Shown: positions 7,625-19,422 of the stretch, piece after piece | Numbering within the stretch: position 1 is the stretch's first letter | How the letters are laid out: each line of letters begins with the position of its first letter | Assembly (NCBI GenBank): GCA_016871495.1 | Contig: VHDF01000036.1 | Span: 1-43,365, forward strand | DNA length: 43,365 bases | Source of the DNA: Verrucomicrobiota bacterium | GTDB lineage: Bacteria; Verrucomicrobiota; Verrucomicrobiia; Limisphaerales; VHDF01 | Direction of reading: 5' to 3' | Translations under genes and position numbers: made by a program | The notes under the pieces: model-generated | What the model was told of the DNA's origin: nothing | The model's input: the letters and a program-made list of their open reading frames with translations, nothing else | Databases searched by the model: none

Positions 7625-9157
7625 ATGAGTTCTCTTCTCCAGGACATCGAAGCTCAAATCGCCGGCGTGAAGTCGGCGGTGGCCAAACAGAATGTCGGCG
7701 TCGTCCGCGAAATCTCGGACGGTGTGGCCAAGATCGAAGGCCTCACCGATTGCATGGCCAACGAAATGCTGGACTTTGGCAACGGCGTGATCGGCCTGGC
7801 GTTGAACCTGGAGGAGACCGAGGTCGGCGCGATCATTCTCGGTGATTATCTCGGGGTCCAGGAGGGCAACGCGGTGCGGACGACAGGCAAGCTGCTCTCG
7901 GTGCCGGTGGGCAAGGGCCTCTTGGGACGCGTGGTGGATGTGCTGGGCCGCCCGCTTGACGGCAAGGGTCCGATCAAGGAGACCGCGTTTTATCCGGTCG
8001 AGAAGATTGCGCCGGGCATCATCAAGCGGAAGTCGGTCAGCCAGCCGTTGCAGACGGGCATCATGGCGGTGGACGCGATGATTCCGATCGGACGCGGCCA
8101 GCGCGAGTTGATCATTGGCGACCGTTCCACGGGGAAGACGACGATTGGGGTGGACACCATGATCAACCAGGCCCGGATCAACAAGGTGGGCCGTGCTTCG
8201 GGCGAGGCGACGTTTCGGCCGGTCTACAACATTTATGTGGCGGTTGGACAGAAGCAGTCGAACATCGCGCGAGTGATCGCGGAATTGGAAAAAGCCGGGG
8301 CCTTGGAAGACACGATCATCGTGGTGGCCGCGGCCTCGGATTCCGCTGCCAACCAGTATCTGGCTCCGTTTTCGGGCGCGTCGATGGGCGAATGGTTCAT
8401 GGACAACGGCATGGATTCGCTGATCATTTATGATGATTTGTCCAAGCAGGCGGTGGCTTACCGCCAGGTGTCGCTGGTGTTGAAGCGTCCGTCGGGGCGC
8501 GAGGCGTATCCGGGCGACGTCTTTTATTTGCACAGCCGGTTGTTGGAGCGAAGCGCCCGCGTCAATGAGAACAGCGGCAACGGCTCTTTGACGGCGCTGC
8601 CGATCATTGAGACGCAGGCCGGCGACGTTTCGGCTTACATTCCAACCAACGTGATTTCGATTACGGATGGTCAGATCTATCTGGAAACGGACCTGTTCTA
8701 TCAGGGCATTCGTCCGGCGATTTCCGTGGGTTTGTCGGTGAGCCGTGTCGGTTCGGCGGCGCAGATCAAGGCGATGAAGCAGGTCGCCGGGCGCATCAAG
8801 CTGGACCTGGCTCAGTTTCGCGAGTTGGCGGCGTTTGCCCAGTTCGGTTCCGATTTGGACGCGAAGACCCAGGCGACCCTGGAGCGCGGCAAGCGCATCG
8901 TCGAGTTGTTCAAGCAGATTCAATACAACCCCATTGCCGTGGAAGTGCAGGCGACGATTTTGTGGGGCATGCAGAACAACCTTTTCGACGATGTGGCGGT
9001 GGATAAGGTGAAGGATTTTCAAGCCAAACTGACCGACTTCCTGACGACTCGGAAGAGCGCTCTGCTCGATCGAGTGCGCAAGGAGGCGGCCATCAACGAC
9101 GCGCTCGCGGCGGAATTGAAGTCGGCTTACGCCGAGTTCAAGCAGACCTACCGGTAG
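7625..9157 (+). CDS. atpA: F1 ATP synthase subunit alpha
   Basis: The 510-residue non-catalytic nucleotide-binding subunit has its P-loop as [15 protein letters not shown], about residues 170-184. It also carries the family segments [11 protein letters not shown] and [17 protein letters not shown], the latter holding the arginine finger. Length and end-to-end similarity are normal. ATG 7625 lies 27 bp after atpH. A 667-residue antisense frame over this gene is a codon-bias shadow. Confidence 0.97.
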   Translation: MSSLLQDIEAQIAGVKSAVAKQNVGVVREISDGVAKIEGLTDCMANEMLDFGNGVIGLALNLEETEVGAIILGDYLGVQEGNAVRTTGKLLSVPVGKGLLGRVVDVLGRPLDGKGPIKETAFYPVEKIAPGIIKRKSVSQPLQTGIMAVDAMIPIGRGQRELIIGDRSTGKTTIGVDTMINQARINKVGRASGEATFRPVYNIYVAVGQKQSNIARVIAELEKAGALEDTIIVVAAASDSAANQYLAPFSGASMGEWFMDNGMDSLIIYDDLSKQAVAYRQVSLVLKRPSGREAYPGDVFYLHSRLLERSARVNENSGNGSLTALPIIETQAGDVSAYIPTNVISITDGQIYLETDLFYQGIRPAISVGLSVSRVGSAAQIKAMKQVAGRIKLDLAQFRELAAFAQFGSDLDAKTQATLERGKRIVELFKQIQYNPIAVEVQATILWGMQNNLFDDVAVDKVKDFQAKLTDFLTTRKSALLDRVRKEAAINDALAAELKSAYAEFKQTYR

Positions 9158-9196
9158 GCGGGACGCTTCCATCAACCCAGGCTCCAACGCACGACC

Positions 9197-10075
9197 ATGC
9201 CGAGCACGCGTGACATTCGCCGACGCATCAAGTCGATCAAGAACACGTCGCAGATCACGAAGGCGATGCAGATGGTGGCTTCCTCGAAGATGAGGAAAGC
9301 CCAGTTGGCGGCCGTCGCGGGCCGCCCTTATGCGGCGTTGATGAATGACGTGCTGGCGGCGGTTTCGGAGGGCGCGGGTGAATTCAGTCATCCCTTGATG
9401 GAGAACCGGACGGTGCGGAAGCGGGCGGTGGTGATCGTCAGCACCGACAAGGGGTTGTGCGGCGCTTTGAATTCCAACCTGCTGCGGGAGGCTGCCCGGT
9501 TTGACAAGGACACGACTGTTTATATTGCCGCGGGCAGGAAGGCGTCGCAGTTCGTGGCGCGCACGAAGCGCGCGCTGGCGGCGGAGTTTACCTACAAGGA
9601 TTCCCCGCAATTTGCGGAAGCCCGCGCGATTTCCAAGTTCGCCCAGGATTTGTTTTTGAAGGGAGAAGTGGACCGGGTCGATGTGCTTTACACCAATTTC
9701 ATTTCCACGCTGACCCAGAAGCCGGATCTACGGACCCTGCTTCCGATCGGGGAGATCACGGCGGTGGAGGCGGGCCTGGGCGGAGAGAACCTCGGGACGA
9801 GCCTTTCGCGCAACGAGCGCGAGTATTTGTTCGAGCCCGGCGCCGGCACGGTGCTGGGCAATCTGCTGCCGCATTATCTCAATTTTCAGGTTTATCAATA
9901 CCTGCTGGAAGCCAAGGCTTCCGAGCATAGCTCGCGGATGGTGGCCATGAAGAACGCCACCGACAATGCGAAGCAGATGATCAAGGATTTGACCTTGGAG
10001 TACAACAAGCTGCGCCAGGCGAGCATTACGAAGGAATTGCTCGAGATCACGACGGCCCAGATGGCGATGGGCTAA
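9197..10075 (+). CDS. atpG: F1 ATP synthase subunit gamma
   Basis: The 292-residue central shaft subunit. The N-terminal helix (DIRRRIKSIKNTSQITKAMQ) and the C-terminal helix with YNKLRQASITKELLEI form the antiparallel coiled coil that turns within the alpha3-beta3 ring. The mid-domain motif STDKGLCGALNSNL is also present. The gene lies 39 bp after atpA and 18 bp before atpD. Confidence 0.96.
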   Translation: MPSTRDIRRRIKSIKNTSQITKAMQMVASSKMRKAQLAAVAGRPYAALMNDVLAAVSEGAGEFSHPLMENRTVRKRAVVIVSTDKGLCGALNSNLLREAARFDKDTTVYIAAGRKASQFVARTKRALAAEFTYKDSPQFAEARAISKFAQDLFLKGEVDRVDVLYTNFISTLTQKPDLRTLLPIGEITAVEAGLGGENLGTSLSRNEREYLFEPGAGTVLGNLLPHYLNFQVYQYLLEAKASEHSSRMVAMKNATDNAKQMIKDLTLEYNKLRQASITKELLEITTAQMAMG

Positions 10076-11548
<1,473 letters not shown>

Positions 11549-11598
11549 ATCGTGATGGACGCCATCCTCATCGCTCTTCATTCCAGCGTGCATTCCGT

Positions 11599-12006
11599 AT
11601 GAGCACATTAAGGCTCGAAATCGTCACCCCCGAGGCGAAGATTTATTCTGAGGACGTCGAGATGGTGACGCTCCCGGGAGTCGAGGGGGAGATGGGCATT
11701 TACCCGATGCACGTTCCGTTGATGACGCAGGTTATCGCGGGAGAAGTCGCGGTGCGAAAGAACGGGCAGGAAAGTTTGCTGGCGGTGGGAGAAGGCTTCG
11801 TCGAGGTCACCGGGGAGCGCGTGGCGATTTTGACGGACATGGCGGTGAAGGCGGACGACATTGACGAAACCAAGGCCGAGGAAGCGCGCAAGCGCGCCGA
11901 AGCCCGGTTGCAAGAGAAATTGTCCGATGAAGAATCAGCGGCGGTGACCGCCGCCTTGGCGCATTCGCTGGCGCAGTTGCACGTCAAGCGACGGCAGAAA
12001 AAGTAG
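11599..12006 (+). CDS. atpC: F1 ATP synthase subunit epsilon
   Basis: A 135-residue rotor subunit. The N-terminal beta sandwich (LRLEIVTPEAKIYSEDVEMV, then LPGVEGEMGIYPMHVPLMT) docks on the c-ring. The C-terminal two-helix part (DETKAEEARKRAEARLQEK onward) is the regulatory arm that can inhibit ATP hydrolysis. It lies 50 bp after atpD and is the last gene of the operon. Confidence 0.95.
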   Translation: MSTLRLEIVTPEAKIYSEDVEMVTLPGVEGEMGIYPMHVPLMTQVIAGEVAVRKNGQESLLAVGEGFVEVTGERVAILTDMAVKADDIDETKAEEARKRAEARLQEKLSDEESAAVTAALAHSLAQLHVKRRQKK

Positions 12007-12380
12007 CGACGGCTGAAGGGTTCGCCTTCGAACGGCGGTTTGAGGATGGCCCAGGCTGGTGGCGGACGCCGTCGTGGATTGCGGCTCCGGTCCTGCTGCT
12101 GATGATGGCGGGTTGCCGAAGTGGGCGAATGCGATCATTTGGAGGTCGCGATTGGGTTGACTGAGAAGTGCATCGCCAATGCGCGAGCTTCAATGCGCTG
12201 CGTCCGGTGGGACGCGAGGCCAGACTCCTCTCCGGGTTTCGATCGAGACAGACCTCTGCGCATCGGCGAAACTGACCGACTGCGTGGAAATCAGATGGCA
12301 GCAAGCGAAACCGCTTGCCATTGAATCAGCTCCAATAGGGTTGAAATCGGCGGATGAATTTCTACACCCTACAGGGGAAT
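12007..12380. other. Gene-free stretch after the atp operon
   Basis: No convincing gene. A perfect hairpin, gcaagcg (12301-12307) / cgcttgc (12312-12318) with a 4-nt loop, lies between two convergent genes. It may help end transcription of either, though no T-run follows. A short frame near 12050-12120 encodes a lipoprotein-signal-like string (APVLLLMMAGC) but has no usable start and soon stops. Confidence 0.5.
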
Positions 12381-13319
12381 TTATTCGCGGTCCCACAGCC
12401 AGCGGGGATCGTACTTGCCGTTGCCCACGCCAATGATGGAATCGCCTTTGGCTGACGCACCTTCGGCAGTGAGGCCCGGATAGAACTGGAAGCCGATGCG
12501 GCTGACGCGGATCCCTTCGCCGTGACCGTCCGCCCACGTGCTCATGGCTCTCCCCCCGTGACGATTGACGAGGCGATGGGGGTTGTTGATCGCGTAGTCC
12601 GGATGGCTCGGCGTGAGGAAATAAAGCAACTGCGCGCCCCTGATCTCCTGCCATAGGTCCGGATCTTTCTGGCTCGGATTCCGCACCTTGTTGGCGTCGC
12701 CGAAGACCACGGACTGCGAAGGGTTTTTCACGCTGGCCAATTTGATCGAGGCAATGCGGTCAGCCGCCCAAGGAGAATAGCTAAATTCGATATGGTTCAT
12801 TCCGATGCCAAATCGGCCTCTGCCCCGGGTCGACGGCGGACCCGTCGGCACTCCGGTCTGATTGGTGCCGACAACGCTGGGACAGTCGGAGGCATTCTTG
12901 TTGGGCAAGTGTTGGCGGAGCAAATCCGGCCACCAAATGGTGCCGCCACGCGGGACATAGGCATCGGAGGGGGGCGTCCCGAGCATCTCCAGCGGGACAA
13001 TGGAATCGTTGAAATCGTCCGCATACATGAGCATCGCGAGGCCGATTTGCCGAGAATTGTTGAGGCAGGCCGTGGCGCGCGCTTTGTCTTTGGCTTTGCT
13101 CAGTGCGGGCAGGAGCATCCCGGCCAAGATGGCGACGATAGCGATGACGATCAGAAGCTCGATTAAGGTGAACCCGTTGTCGCGGGGCGTCAGGCACCTT
13201 GGTCCAGCCCATGGACGGTTCGAGTGCAAGTGCGTTGCGCTTTGATGATCAGGATCGAGCCGTCCTTGCGGCAGGGCCGGCGAAGTCGATTTGGAAGGGG
13301 ATCGATCCGTCGGTGGCAT
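12381..13319 (-). CDS. Prepilin-type secreted protein with H-X9-DG motif
   Basis: A type II secretion/type IV pilin-like N-terminus is seen as [19 protein letters not shown], with the prepilin peptidase site before the Phe and the +5 Glu. Next come [20 protein letters not shown], the usual Verrucomicrobia/Planctomycetes continuation, and a periplasmic domain. Near the C-terminus a His is followed after nine residues by DG ([12 protein letters not shown]), the H-X9-DG signature of DUF1559-like prepilins. From ATG 13319 the leader before the pilin motif is about 48 residues, long for this class. TTG 13229 would give about 18 and may be the true start. The gene is convergent with the atp operon. 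It is probably a pseudopilin of unknown cargo or assembly. Confidence 0.82.
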   Translation of the reverse strand: MPPTDRSPSKSTSPALPQGRLDPDHQSATHLHSNRPWAGPRCLTPRDNGFTLIELLIVIAIVAILAGMLLPALSKAKDKARATACLNNSRQIGLAMLMYADDFNDSIVPLEMLGTPPSDAYVPRGGTIWWPDLLRQHLPNKNASDCPSVVGTNQTGVPTGPPSTRGRGRFGIGMNHIEFSYSPWAADRIASIKLASVKNPSQSVVFGDANKVRNPSQKDPDLWQEIRGAQLLYFLTPSHPDYAINNPHRLVNRHGGRAMSTWADGHGEGIRVSRIGFQFYPGLTAEGASAKGDSIIGVGNGKYDPRWLWDRE

Positions 13320-13511
13320 GCGGATTTGTGGCTGGAGGATGCGCGAGGATCAAGGTTTATTCATGGAATGGGATGGGGCACGGATTTGCACGACTTGCCG
13401 GCAGCGTAACGATTCAGATCGGTGGTCCATCCGAGACTGCCCCTTGACGGCGGCGTGTGAATTCAGTTGGGTATGGACGATGGAATCGATTTCTCCTCAC
13501 GGATATTCCCT

Positions 13512-14924
13512 ATGAGCACCGTTCCTTTCTCTGGAGCCGACCCGAACGGCCTGCAACGACCCAACGAACTGAGTCCCCGTTCCTGGAGTGATCAGCGCCA
13601 AGCAGCGCAGGATCGAGCCAAGACGTTCCCCTATCGTTTTCCCAGGGATCGAAGGCGGCTGGGCGGGCGGTATTCGGTGGCGGAGAACTCCCGGCGACTG
13701 CTGCGGTTCTTTTATTTCGAGCGTCGATTGATGCAGGCGCTGGGGGCATGGACGCTGTCCATTCCTGAATTCGAGGTGAAACTCGAGACCGGCCGGCATC
13801 TCTTTTACCACGCGGACGCGGCGCGCTTGCTGCGGGAGCGGTTGACGGAACAAGAGATGAAGCCAAAAGCGGTGGACGACTTTCGCGACGCGGAGATTGA
13901 CCGGTTTATCGAGGAGTTGTTGAGCGCGCGATCGAGCGCCGAGTTGATCGTGGGCATGCATCAGGTGGCGGGACGAGCGTTGGAGACCGCTTATCGTCAT
14001 CACATCGACTTGACCGACCCCATCGCCGACGCGCCCACGATCCGGTGTTTGCGCCGCATCCTGGTGGATTACGAAGGCATGCTGGGTTGGGCGGAGGACG
14101 CCGTGTGTGTTTTCGTGGATGGCGGGGTTGAAGAAGCCTCGCTGGCGGGATGGCGATGGCACCTGGATCGCTTGCTCGCTTCCATCGGAGGGGTTACGGG
14201 AGCGGAAGCGAGGGGAGAGCCTCCAGGGTCGCTCCGGCTGGACGCGAAGCCCTTTGAGCGGGGAACCGTTCCTTTGCGAGACGCGCGTTTTGATTCATTC
14301 AAGAACACGGGGGACTACGACGTGGCGGATGGCCAGGTGCGGTTTCCGGCGGATTCGTATGAGTCCTTGCGATTGAGGTTTATCCGAACTCAACGGGATG
14401 AGGTGGATGCGATTGAAGCTTTTGGAACTTTCATTTGGGACATCCGGTTCAAGGATTTTCAGGCGGAGTATGATTTGGCGCGGATCACCTGGGATGAGGC
14501 CCGGCATACCGAGATCGGGCATCGGGCCCTGCAGATCTGCGGTTACGATCCCTTCGAATTGAGAAACCGGCTGACGGGTTCCACGTGCCGTGGTCCGATG
14601 GAGCCGGCGTTTGCCATGGCGGAAATCAATCTCTTCGGCGAGGTCGGGGTTTTGAAGACCATCAACCAATTGATCGACAAAGCCGCAGAGCGGAATGACG
14701 AGTTGCTCCGGCATGTCGCCGACTTTATTCGATCGGATGAGCGGACCCATGTGCGCAAAGGGCAGGGAGTTCTCCGGGTCATGACGGACCTGGGATCCAA
14801 GGAGCTGGAATTGCGGACCCGGGAATTATTTACCGAATGCCTGGTGAGCTTGGGCGCGGTGAAGAAGGACATGGATGTGTTCACGGTGTCCCGGGAAGAC
14901 ATCGAACGTCTCGTGGGCGAATGA
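13512..14924 (+). CDS. DUF455 ferritin-like protein
   Basis: A 470-residue protein whose C-terminal half is a ferritin-like helical bundle. Carboxylate-plus-His motifs typical of a di-iron site are visible: Glu in DAIEAFGTFIWDIRFKDF, ExxH in WDEARHTEIGH, Glu in MAEINLFGEVG, and ExxH in SDERTHVRKG. The first 250 residues contain further helices. The DUF455 family has no settled function; ferritin-like oxidase or stress roles have been suggested. ATG 13512 is chosen; frames upstream to 13467 would add only short unsupported sequence. It lies in the region divergent from the prepilin gene. Confidence 0.75.
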   Translation: MSTVPFSGADPNGLQRPNELSPRSWSDQRQAAQDRAKTFPYRFPRDRRRLGGRYSVAENSRRLLRFFYFERRLMQALGAWTLSIPEFEVKLETGRHLFYHADAARLLRERLTEQEMKPKAVDDFRDAEIDRFIEELLSARSSAELIVGMHQVAGRALETAYRHHIDLTDPIADAPTIRCLRRILVDYEGMLGWAEDAVCVFVDGGVEEASLAGWRWHLDRLLASIGGVTGAEARGEPPGSLRLDAKPFERGTVPLRDARFDSFKNTGDYDVADGQVRFPADSYESLRLRFIRTQRDEVDAIEAFGTFIWDIRFKDFQAEYDLARITWDEARHTEIGHRALQICGYDPFELRNRLTGSTCRGPMEPAFAMAEINLFGEVGVLKTINQLIDKAAERNDELLRHVADFIRSDERTHVRKGQGVLRVMTDLGSKELELRTRELFTECLVSLGAVKKDMDVFTVSREDIERLVGE

Positions 14925-15027
14925 GGGGGGAGGGAGTTGAAAAGGCGCGAGAAACCGGGGTGATCGGACGGTCTGATCGCTGGGGCGTCTGGACATCAGC
15001 GCCATGCTCGCGCAGGATCGCGGCGAC

Positions 15028-15768
15028 ATGGAATGGCTGACACAACCCGACACGTGGATTAGTTTGGCGACGCTGACCTTGCTCGAGATTGTCCTGGGAG
15101 TGGACAACATCGTTTTTATTTCCATTCTGGCGGCCAAGCTGCCTCAGGAGCAACAGGCCAAGGCCCGCCAGATTGGATTGAGCCTGGCCTTGATCACGCG
15201 GGTGATCCTCCTGTGCGCGCTGGCTTGGCTGGTCAAGTTGACGAGTCCGCTGTTTACGCTCTGGGGAGGGCATGGGGTGTCGGGCCGGGACCTGATTTTG
15301 ATTTGTGGCGGGTTGTTCTTGCTTGCGAAAGCGACCCATGAAATCCATGACAAACTCGAGGGCGAGGACGGCTCGGTGACGAATAAGATGCAGGTGAGTT
15401 TCGCGGGGATCATTGCGCAGATCCTGATGTTGGACGTGGTGTTCTCGCTGGATTCGGTGATCACGGCGGTGGGGATGGCGAATCAGATCGGGGTCATGAT
15501 TGCAGCGGTGATTCTGGCGATGATTTTCATGCTCGTGTTTGCCGGGCACATCAGCCGTTTCATCGACAAGCATCCGACGGTCAAAGTGCTGGCCTTGAGT
15601 TTTCTGCTCTTGATCGGATGCGCATTGGTGGCCGAGGGCTTCCACAAGCAGATCCCGAAAGGTTACATTTATTTTGCCATGGCCTTCTCTCTGGGGGTCG
15701 AAGTGTTGAATTTGAAGTTGAGGAGCAAGAAGGCCAAGCCGGTGGAGTTGCACCAACCTTACCGGTGA
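15028..15768 (+). CDS. TerC-family integral membrane protein
   Basis: A 246-residue protein with seven or more predicted membrane helices. The TerC signature is clear: LATLTLLEIVLGVDNIVFIS at the start, with the acidic pair in the first helix, and the mirrored LDVVFSLDSVITAVGM in the second half. TerC proteins are linked to tellurite resistance and to metal (Mn2+) efflux that supports exoenzyme metalation. I prefer ATG 15028 (MEWLTQPDTWISL), the usual family start, to ATG 15004. No other ter genes are nearby. Confidence 0.88.
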   Translation: MEWLTQPDTWISLATLTLLEIVLGVDNIVFISILAAKLPQEQQAKARQIGLSLALITRVILLCALAWLVKLTSPLFTLWGGHGVSGRDLILICGGLFLLAKATHEIHDKLEGEDGSVTNKMQVSFAGIIAQILMLDVVFSLDSVITAVGMANQIGVMIAAVILAMIFMLVFAGHISRFIDKHPTVKVLALSFLLLIGCALVAEGFHKQIPKGYIYFAMAFSLGVEVLNLKLRSKKAKPVELHQPYR

Positions 15769-15781
15769 GAGCCTGCGAGTC

Positions 15782-16906
15782 ATGCGCTTGAAACGGTGGT
15801 TCATCGTTTGGGGATGGGTGGCGGCCATCGCATTGGTTTTGAGCGCGAGGGCGGAGGGTGTTTGGGAAGTGGTGACGGTGGCGGGCACGGGGGAGAAGGG
15901 ATATTCGGGGGATGGTGGTCCGGCGACCAAGGCTCGCATCAACAATCCCTATGGAGTGTTGGAGAACGCGGACGGCGACCTTTACTTCTGTGACATGGAC
16001 AATCACGTGATTCGCAGAGTGGACCGGCGCGGGATGATTACGACCGTGGCGGGAACGGGTCGGCGTGGTTTTTCCGGGTTGGGCGGGCCGGCTGTGCAGG
16101 CGGACCTCAACGAACCCTACGAGGTGCGGTTCGACCGTTCCGGCAACTTGGTGTTCGTCGAAATGCGGGGTGCGGTGGTCCGACGAGTGGATCGCGAGAC
16201 TGGAATGATCTCCTTGGTGGCAGGGACGGGGCGTGAAGGATTTGGCGGGGACGGAGGTCCGGCGACCAGGGCCGAACTACGACAGCCGCACAGCATTCAG
16301 TTCGATCCGGCAGGGCAGTTGTTTATCTGCGACATCGGCAATCACCGTCTCCGGCGCGTGGGGTTGGATGGGGTGATAACCACGGTTTCGGGAGACGGAA
16401 CTCGCGGGCCGACTTTGGAGGGCACCCCCCTGGCGGCCTCTCCGCTGCATGGTCCGCGGGCGGTGGATTTCGACCGGCGCGGAAATTTGTGGCTGGCCTT
16501 GCGGGAAGGTAATGCGGTTTATCGGGCCGAAGGTTCGGCGCCCTTCTGGACCTGGAAACACGCGGCCGGAACGGGGAAGAAGGGATTTTGGGGGAACGGA
16601 GGAGAAGCCCGCCTGGCCGAGCTCTCCGGACCCAAGGGCCTCAGCGTGAGTCCCGCCGGGGATGTCTTTTTGGCTGACACGGAAAGCCACACCATCCGGG
16701 TCATCCGCCGGGAATCCGGGCGGATCGAATGTGTGGTGGGTGATGGTCAGCGCGGGGCTGGGGTGGACGGGGAACCGCTGGCGTGCCGTTTGGATCGGCC
16801 CCACGGCGTGTTTGCGGAAATCGAGGGAAGAGTGGTGATTGGGGACAGCGAAAACCACCGCGTGCGGCTGTTACGCCGCCGTGGCGCGGCGGGCGGACGT
16901 CGGTAG
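15782..16906 (+). CDS. Secreted NHL-repeat beta-propeller protein
   Basis: Signal peptide at residues 1-25 (MRLKRWFIVWGWVAAIALVL then ARAEG). The rest is about six repeats of roughly 55 residues, each with a pattern like TVAGTGxxGxxGxGGPAxxAxLxxPxGVxxD. Clear examples are YSGDGGPATKARINNPYGV, FSGLGGPAVQADLNEPYEV and FGGDGGPATRAELRQPHSI. This is a six-bladed NHL propeller exported to the periplasm or outside. No catalytic residues are assignable. It starts 13 bp after terC and may share its transcript. Confidence 0.85.
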   Translation: MRLKRWFIVWGWVAAIALVLSARAEGVWEVVTVAGTGEKGYSGDGGPATKARINNPYGVLENADGDLYFCDMDNHVIRRVDRRGMITTVAGTGRRGFSGLGGPAVQADLNEPYEVRFDRSGNLVFVEMRGAVVRRVDRETGMISLVAGTGREGFGGDGGPATRAELRQPHSIQFDPAGQLFICDIGNHRLRRVGLDGVITTVSGDGTRGPTLEGTPLAASPLHGPRAVDFDRRGNLWLALREGNAVYRAEGSAPFWTWKHAAGTGKKGFWGNGGEARLAELSGPKGLSVSPAGDVFLADTESHTIRVIRRESGRIECVVGDGQRGAGVDGEPLACRLDRPHGVFAEIEGRVVIGDSENHRVRLLRRRGAAGGRR

Positions 16907-16911
16907 CTTGG

Positions 16912-17298
16912 TCAAGACTGGGGTTGTTTGCCCTGGTATTTGAGATTCCGGACCACTTCCATCAGCAGTTGGTCGATGGGAAGATTCTTGCTGATGTAAG
17001 CGCTGGCCCCTTTTTCGCGGGCCTCTTGAAACAATTCCTCATCGAAGCCCATGCCGGTCAGGATGACGATGGGCAGGTTCGGATGGTTCTTCTTGAGTAA
17101 CTCCAGCAGTTCAAGTCCGTCCGCGTCGGCGAGCGCGAGGTCGAGCACAATGAGATGGATTTGGCGTTGGTTGGCGATCTCGATGGCTTCGGCCGGAGTG
17201 GCGGCGGTGGTGACGTTGTATCCGTGCTTCTTGAAGTAGGAGGAGAGGAGTTCCCGGATGGATTCCTCATCATCGACCACCAGAAGGTGTTGTTTCAT
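16912..17298 (-). CDS. Single-domain response regulator (CheY-like receiver)
   Basis: A 128-residue receiver domain only, with no output domain. The acidic pair Asp9-Asp10, the phospho-acceptor Asp53 (IVLDLALAD), Thr81 (VILTGMG) and Lys104 (YISKNLP) are all in place, so it should be phosphorylatable. No histidine kinase is adjacent, so its partner is unknown. It is convergent with the NHL gene (5 bp between stops) and divergent from prfB. Confidence 0.9.
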   Translation of the reverse strand: MKQHLLVVDDEESIRELLSSYFKKHGYNVTTAATPAEAIEIANQRQIHLIVLDLALADADGLELLELLKKNHPNLPIVILTGMGFDEELFQEAREKGASAYISKNLPIDQLLMEVVRNLKYQGKQPQS

Positions 17299-17424
17299 GG
17301 AGAGAGATTAGGAGGAATCAGATCTTGAGCCAGCTTAGAATCCGGCGGGGCGGGATCGTCATGCCGTGGAACGGGTGTGTCTTTTTCCTGTGCAACCGGG
17401 CGGGGAAGTTTCTACGCTGGGTCC

Positions 17425-18574
17425 ATGTTCGAAGCGACCCTGGAGACCCTGAATGCGGCCGGCGACAAACTGAGGCATTTGCGGAGGTTTCTTTGACGTG
17501 CCCGGATTGCAACAGCGGTTGGGCGAGTTGGAAACCGTCATGGGGGGCGACCAGTTTTGGAACCATCGGGAACAGGCTCAGAAACTGATCGAAGAGGCGA
17601 ACGGGCTGCGGAAGAAGATCGAGCCGCTGGCTCAAATCGAGAAGCAGTTTGAAGATTTGAAAGTGCTGGTGGAACTCTGCCAGGCGGAATCATTGGAGGA
17701 GCAGGCCCGGCAGTTGCCGGAAGTCGAGGCGGAGGCCGCGCGGTTTCAGGCGGGCCTCGAAGTTCTGGAGTTGAGGGTCTTGCTGACGGGGCCGCACGAT
17801 AAACGCAACTGCATCTTGAGCATCAATGCGGGCGCGGGCGGCACGGAGTCCTGCGACTGGGCGAACATGCTTTTGCGCATGTACCAACGATGGAGCGAAT
17901 CGCGCGGCTGGGAGGTCGAAGTGACCGACGCGCTGGCGGGTGACGTGGCCGGAATCAAGAGCGCCACGTTGTTGGTGAGCGGGGAGAATGCCTATGGCTT
18001 TTGCAAGGCCGAGCGCGGGGTGCATCGTTTGGTGCGCATCTCGCCCTTCGACTCGAACAAGCGCCGGCACACCAGTTTCGCGAGTGTCGATGTGATTGCG
18101 GAAATCGAGGAAGGCGGCGACATCGTGGTGCCGCCGAGCGAGATTCAGGTGGACACTTTCCGTTCCGGCGGCAAGGGGGGGCAAAACGTCAACAAGGTCG
18201 AGACGGCGGTGCGGATTACGCATCTTCCGACCGGCATTGTGGCGGCTTCCCAGACTCAGCGCTCGCAGCATCAGAACCGCGCCACGGCCATGAAGATGCT
18301 GCTGTCGAAATTGTACGCGCAGCGCGTGGACGCGCAAAAGGCGGAGATGGAGCGGTTTTACGGGGAAAAAGGCAGTGTTTCCTGGGGCAATCAGATCCGG
18401 AGCTATGTGTTCCAGCCTTATCGCATGGTGAAGGATTTGCGCACGGGCTACGAATCCAGCAACGTGCAGGCCGTGATGGATGGTGACTTGGACGGTTTTG
18501 TGAATGCCTGGCTGCGCGCGGGTGGCCCGGCCAAGCGGATGGCTGGAGTCCGGGACGACGAGGAGGGCGAGTGA
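17425..18574 (+). CDS. prfB: Peptide chain release factor 2 (programmed +1 frameshift)
   Basis: RF2 releases peptides at UGA and UAA. Translation starts at ATG 17425 and reads 23 codons to CTT (17491-17493). It then slips +1 over TGA 17494-17496 to read GAC (17495-17497), giving a 382-residue protein. The later frame carries the RF2 anticodon-like tripeptide SPF (about 206-208) and the catalytic GGQ (about 251-253, in [13 protein letters not shown]). Annotating only the downstream frame (GTG 17498) would lose the N-terminus. The last codons overlap trpC by 4 bp. Regulation is autogenous: low RF2 gives slow UGA reading and more frameshifting. Confidence 0.96.
17483..17497 (+). promoter_or_regulatory. 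RF2 +1 frameshift site
   Basis: An internal Shine-Dalgarno GGAGG (17483-17487) sits 3 nt before CTT TGA C (17491-17497). This is the same arrangement as in the Escherichia coli prfB recoding site. The peptide before the stop (LRRFL) also mirrors the E. coli LRGYL. Confidence 0.95.
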
Positions 18575-19401
18575 GCGGTTCAGGCACTGGCGGAACGGCC
18601 ACGATTCTCGACCAGATCGTGGAGCGGAAAAGGGTGGAGATCGCGAGGCTTCCGGAGGAGAAGATCTCCGTTCCTTTCTTGAAAGAACTGGCGGATTCGC
18701 GAGGCGGGATCCGTGATTTCGAGGGAGCGTTGCGGCGTCCACTGATGGGCCGGGTTTCCCTCATCGCGGAGGTGAAGAAGGCCTCGCCATCGGCTGGGGT
18801 GATTTGTCCGGATTTCGATCCGGTGCGCATTGCGAGGCGCTACGAGGCGGCGGGGGCGTCGTGTCTTTCGGTTCTCACCGATGAACAGTTTTTTCAGGGA
18901 TCGCTGGAGTATTTGAGAGCCATTCGGAGCGCGGTGAGTCTGCCGTTGTTGCGCAAGGATTTCCTGATCGACCCGCGGCAAGTCGCGGAAGCCATTCGGG
19001 CCGGGGCTGACGCGATCCTGTTGATTGTGGCGATTCTGGATGACGCGTGTTTGCGGGAACTTCACCGCTTGGCGACGGGCGCGGGGTTGGCCGCTCTCGT
19101 GGAAGTGCATGACGAGGCGGAACTGCAGCGCGCGCTCGGAATTGGCGCGACGTTGATCGGCGTGAACAATCGCGACTTGAAGACCTTCAAGGTGGATCTG
19201 GCGACGACGGAGCGACTGTCCGCGCGCCTGGTCCAGTCCGGTCGCATGCGGCAAACCTTCTTGGTGGGAGAAAGCGGCGTCCATTCGCGGGCTGACGTGG
19301 CGCGATTGGAAGCCGCCGGAGTGGGAGCGATCTTGGTCGGGGAATCCTTGGTCAAGAGTCCCGACATGGAGGCGAAAGCGCGGGAGCTTCTGGCAGGTTG
19401 A
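18571..19401 (+). CDS. trpC: Indole-3-glycerol phosphate synthase
   Basis: A 276-residue TIM barrel that converts carboxyphenylamino-deoxyribulose phosphate to indole-3-glycerol phosphate in tryptophan synthesis. Conserved strands are seen: [16 protein letters not shown] (catalytic Lys), [36 protein letters not shown] and [13 protein letters not shown]. The start is GTG 18571 within the prfB stop (GTGA overlap), so the two genes are probably co-translated, an unusual pairing with no other trp gene nearby. Confidence 0.95.
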   Translation: MSGSGTGGTATILDQIVERKRVEIARLPEEKISVPFLKELADSRGGIRDFEGALRRPLMGRVSLIAEVKKASPSAGVICPDFDPVRIARRYEAAGASCLSVLTDEQFFQGSLEYLRAIRSAVSLPLLRKDFLIDPRQVAEAIRAGADAILLIVAILDDACLRELHRLATGAGLAALVEVHDEAELQRALGIGATLIGVNNRDLKTFKVDLATTERLSARLVQSGRMRQTFLVGESGVHSRADVARLEAAGVGAILVGESLVKSPDMEAKARELLAG

Positions 19402-19422
19402 GTCAAATCGGAGCCTTCCGCT

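Noticed and set aside
7607-9610. 667-codon antisense open frame over atpA and atpG
   Set aside because: It mirrors a highly conserved gene on the other strand, is Arg/His/Leu-rich, and has no recognisable domain. It is a codon-bias shadow.
12050-12150. Lipoprotein signal-like peptide (APVLLLMMAGC) after atpC
   Set aside because: No start codon in a suitable position and a stop soon after; likely chance.
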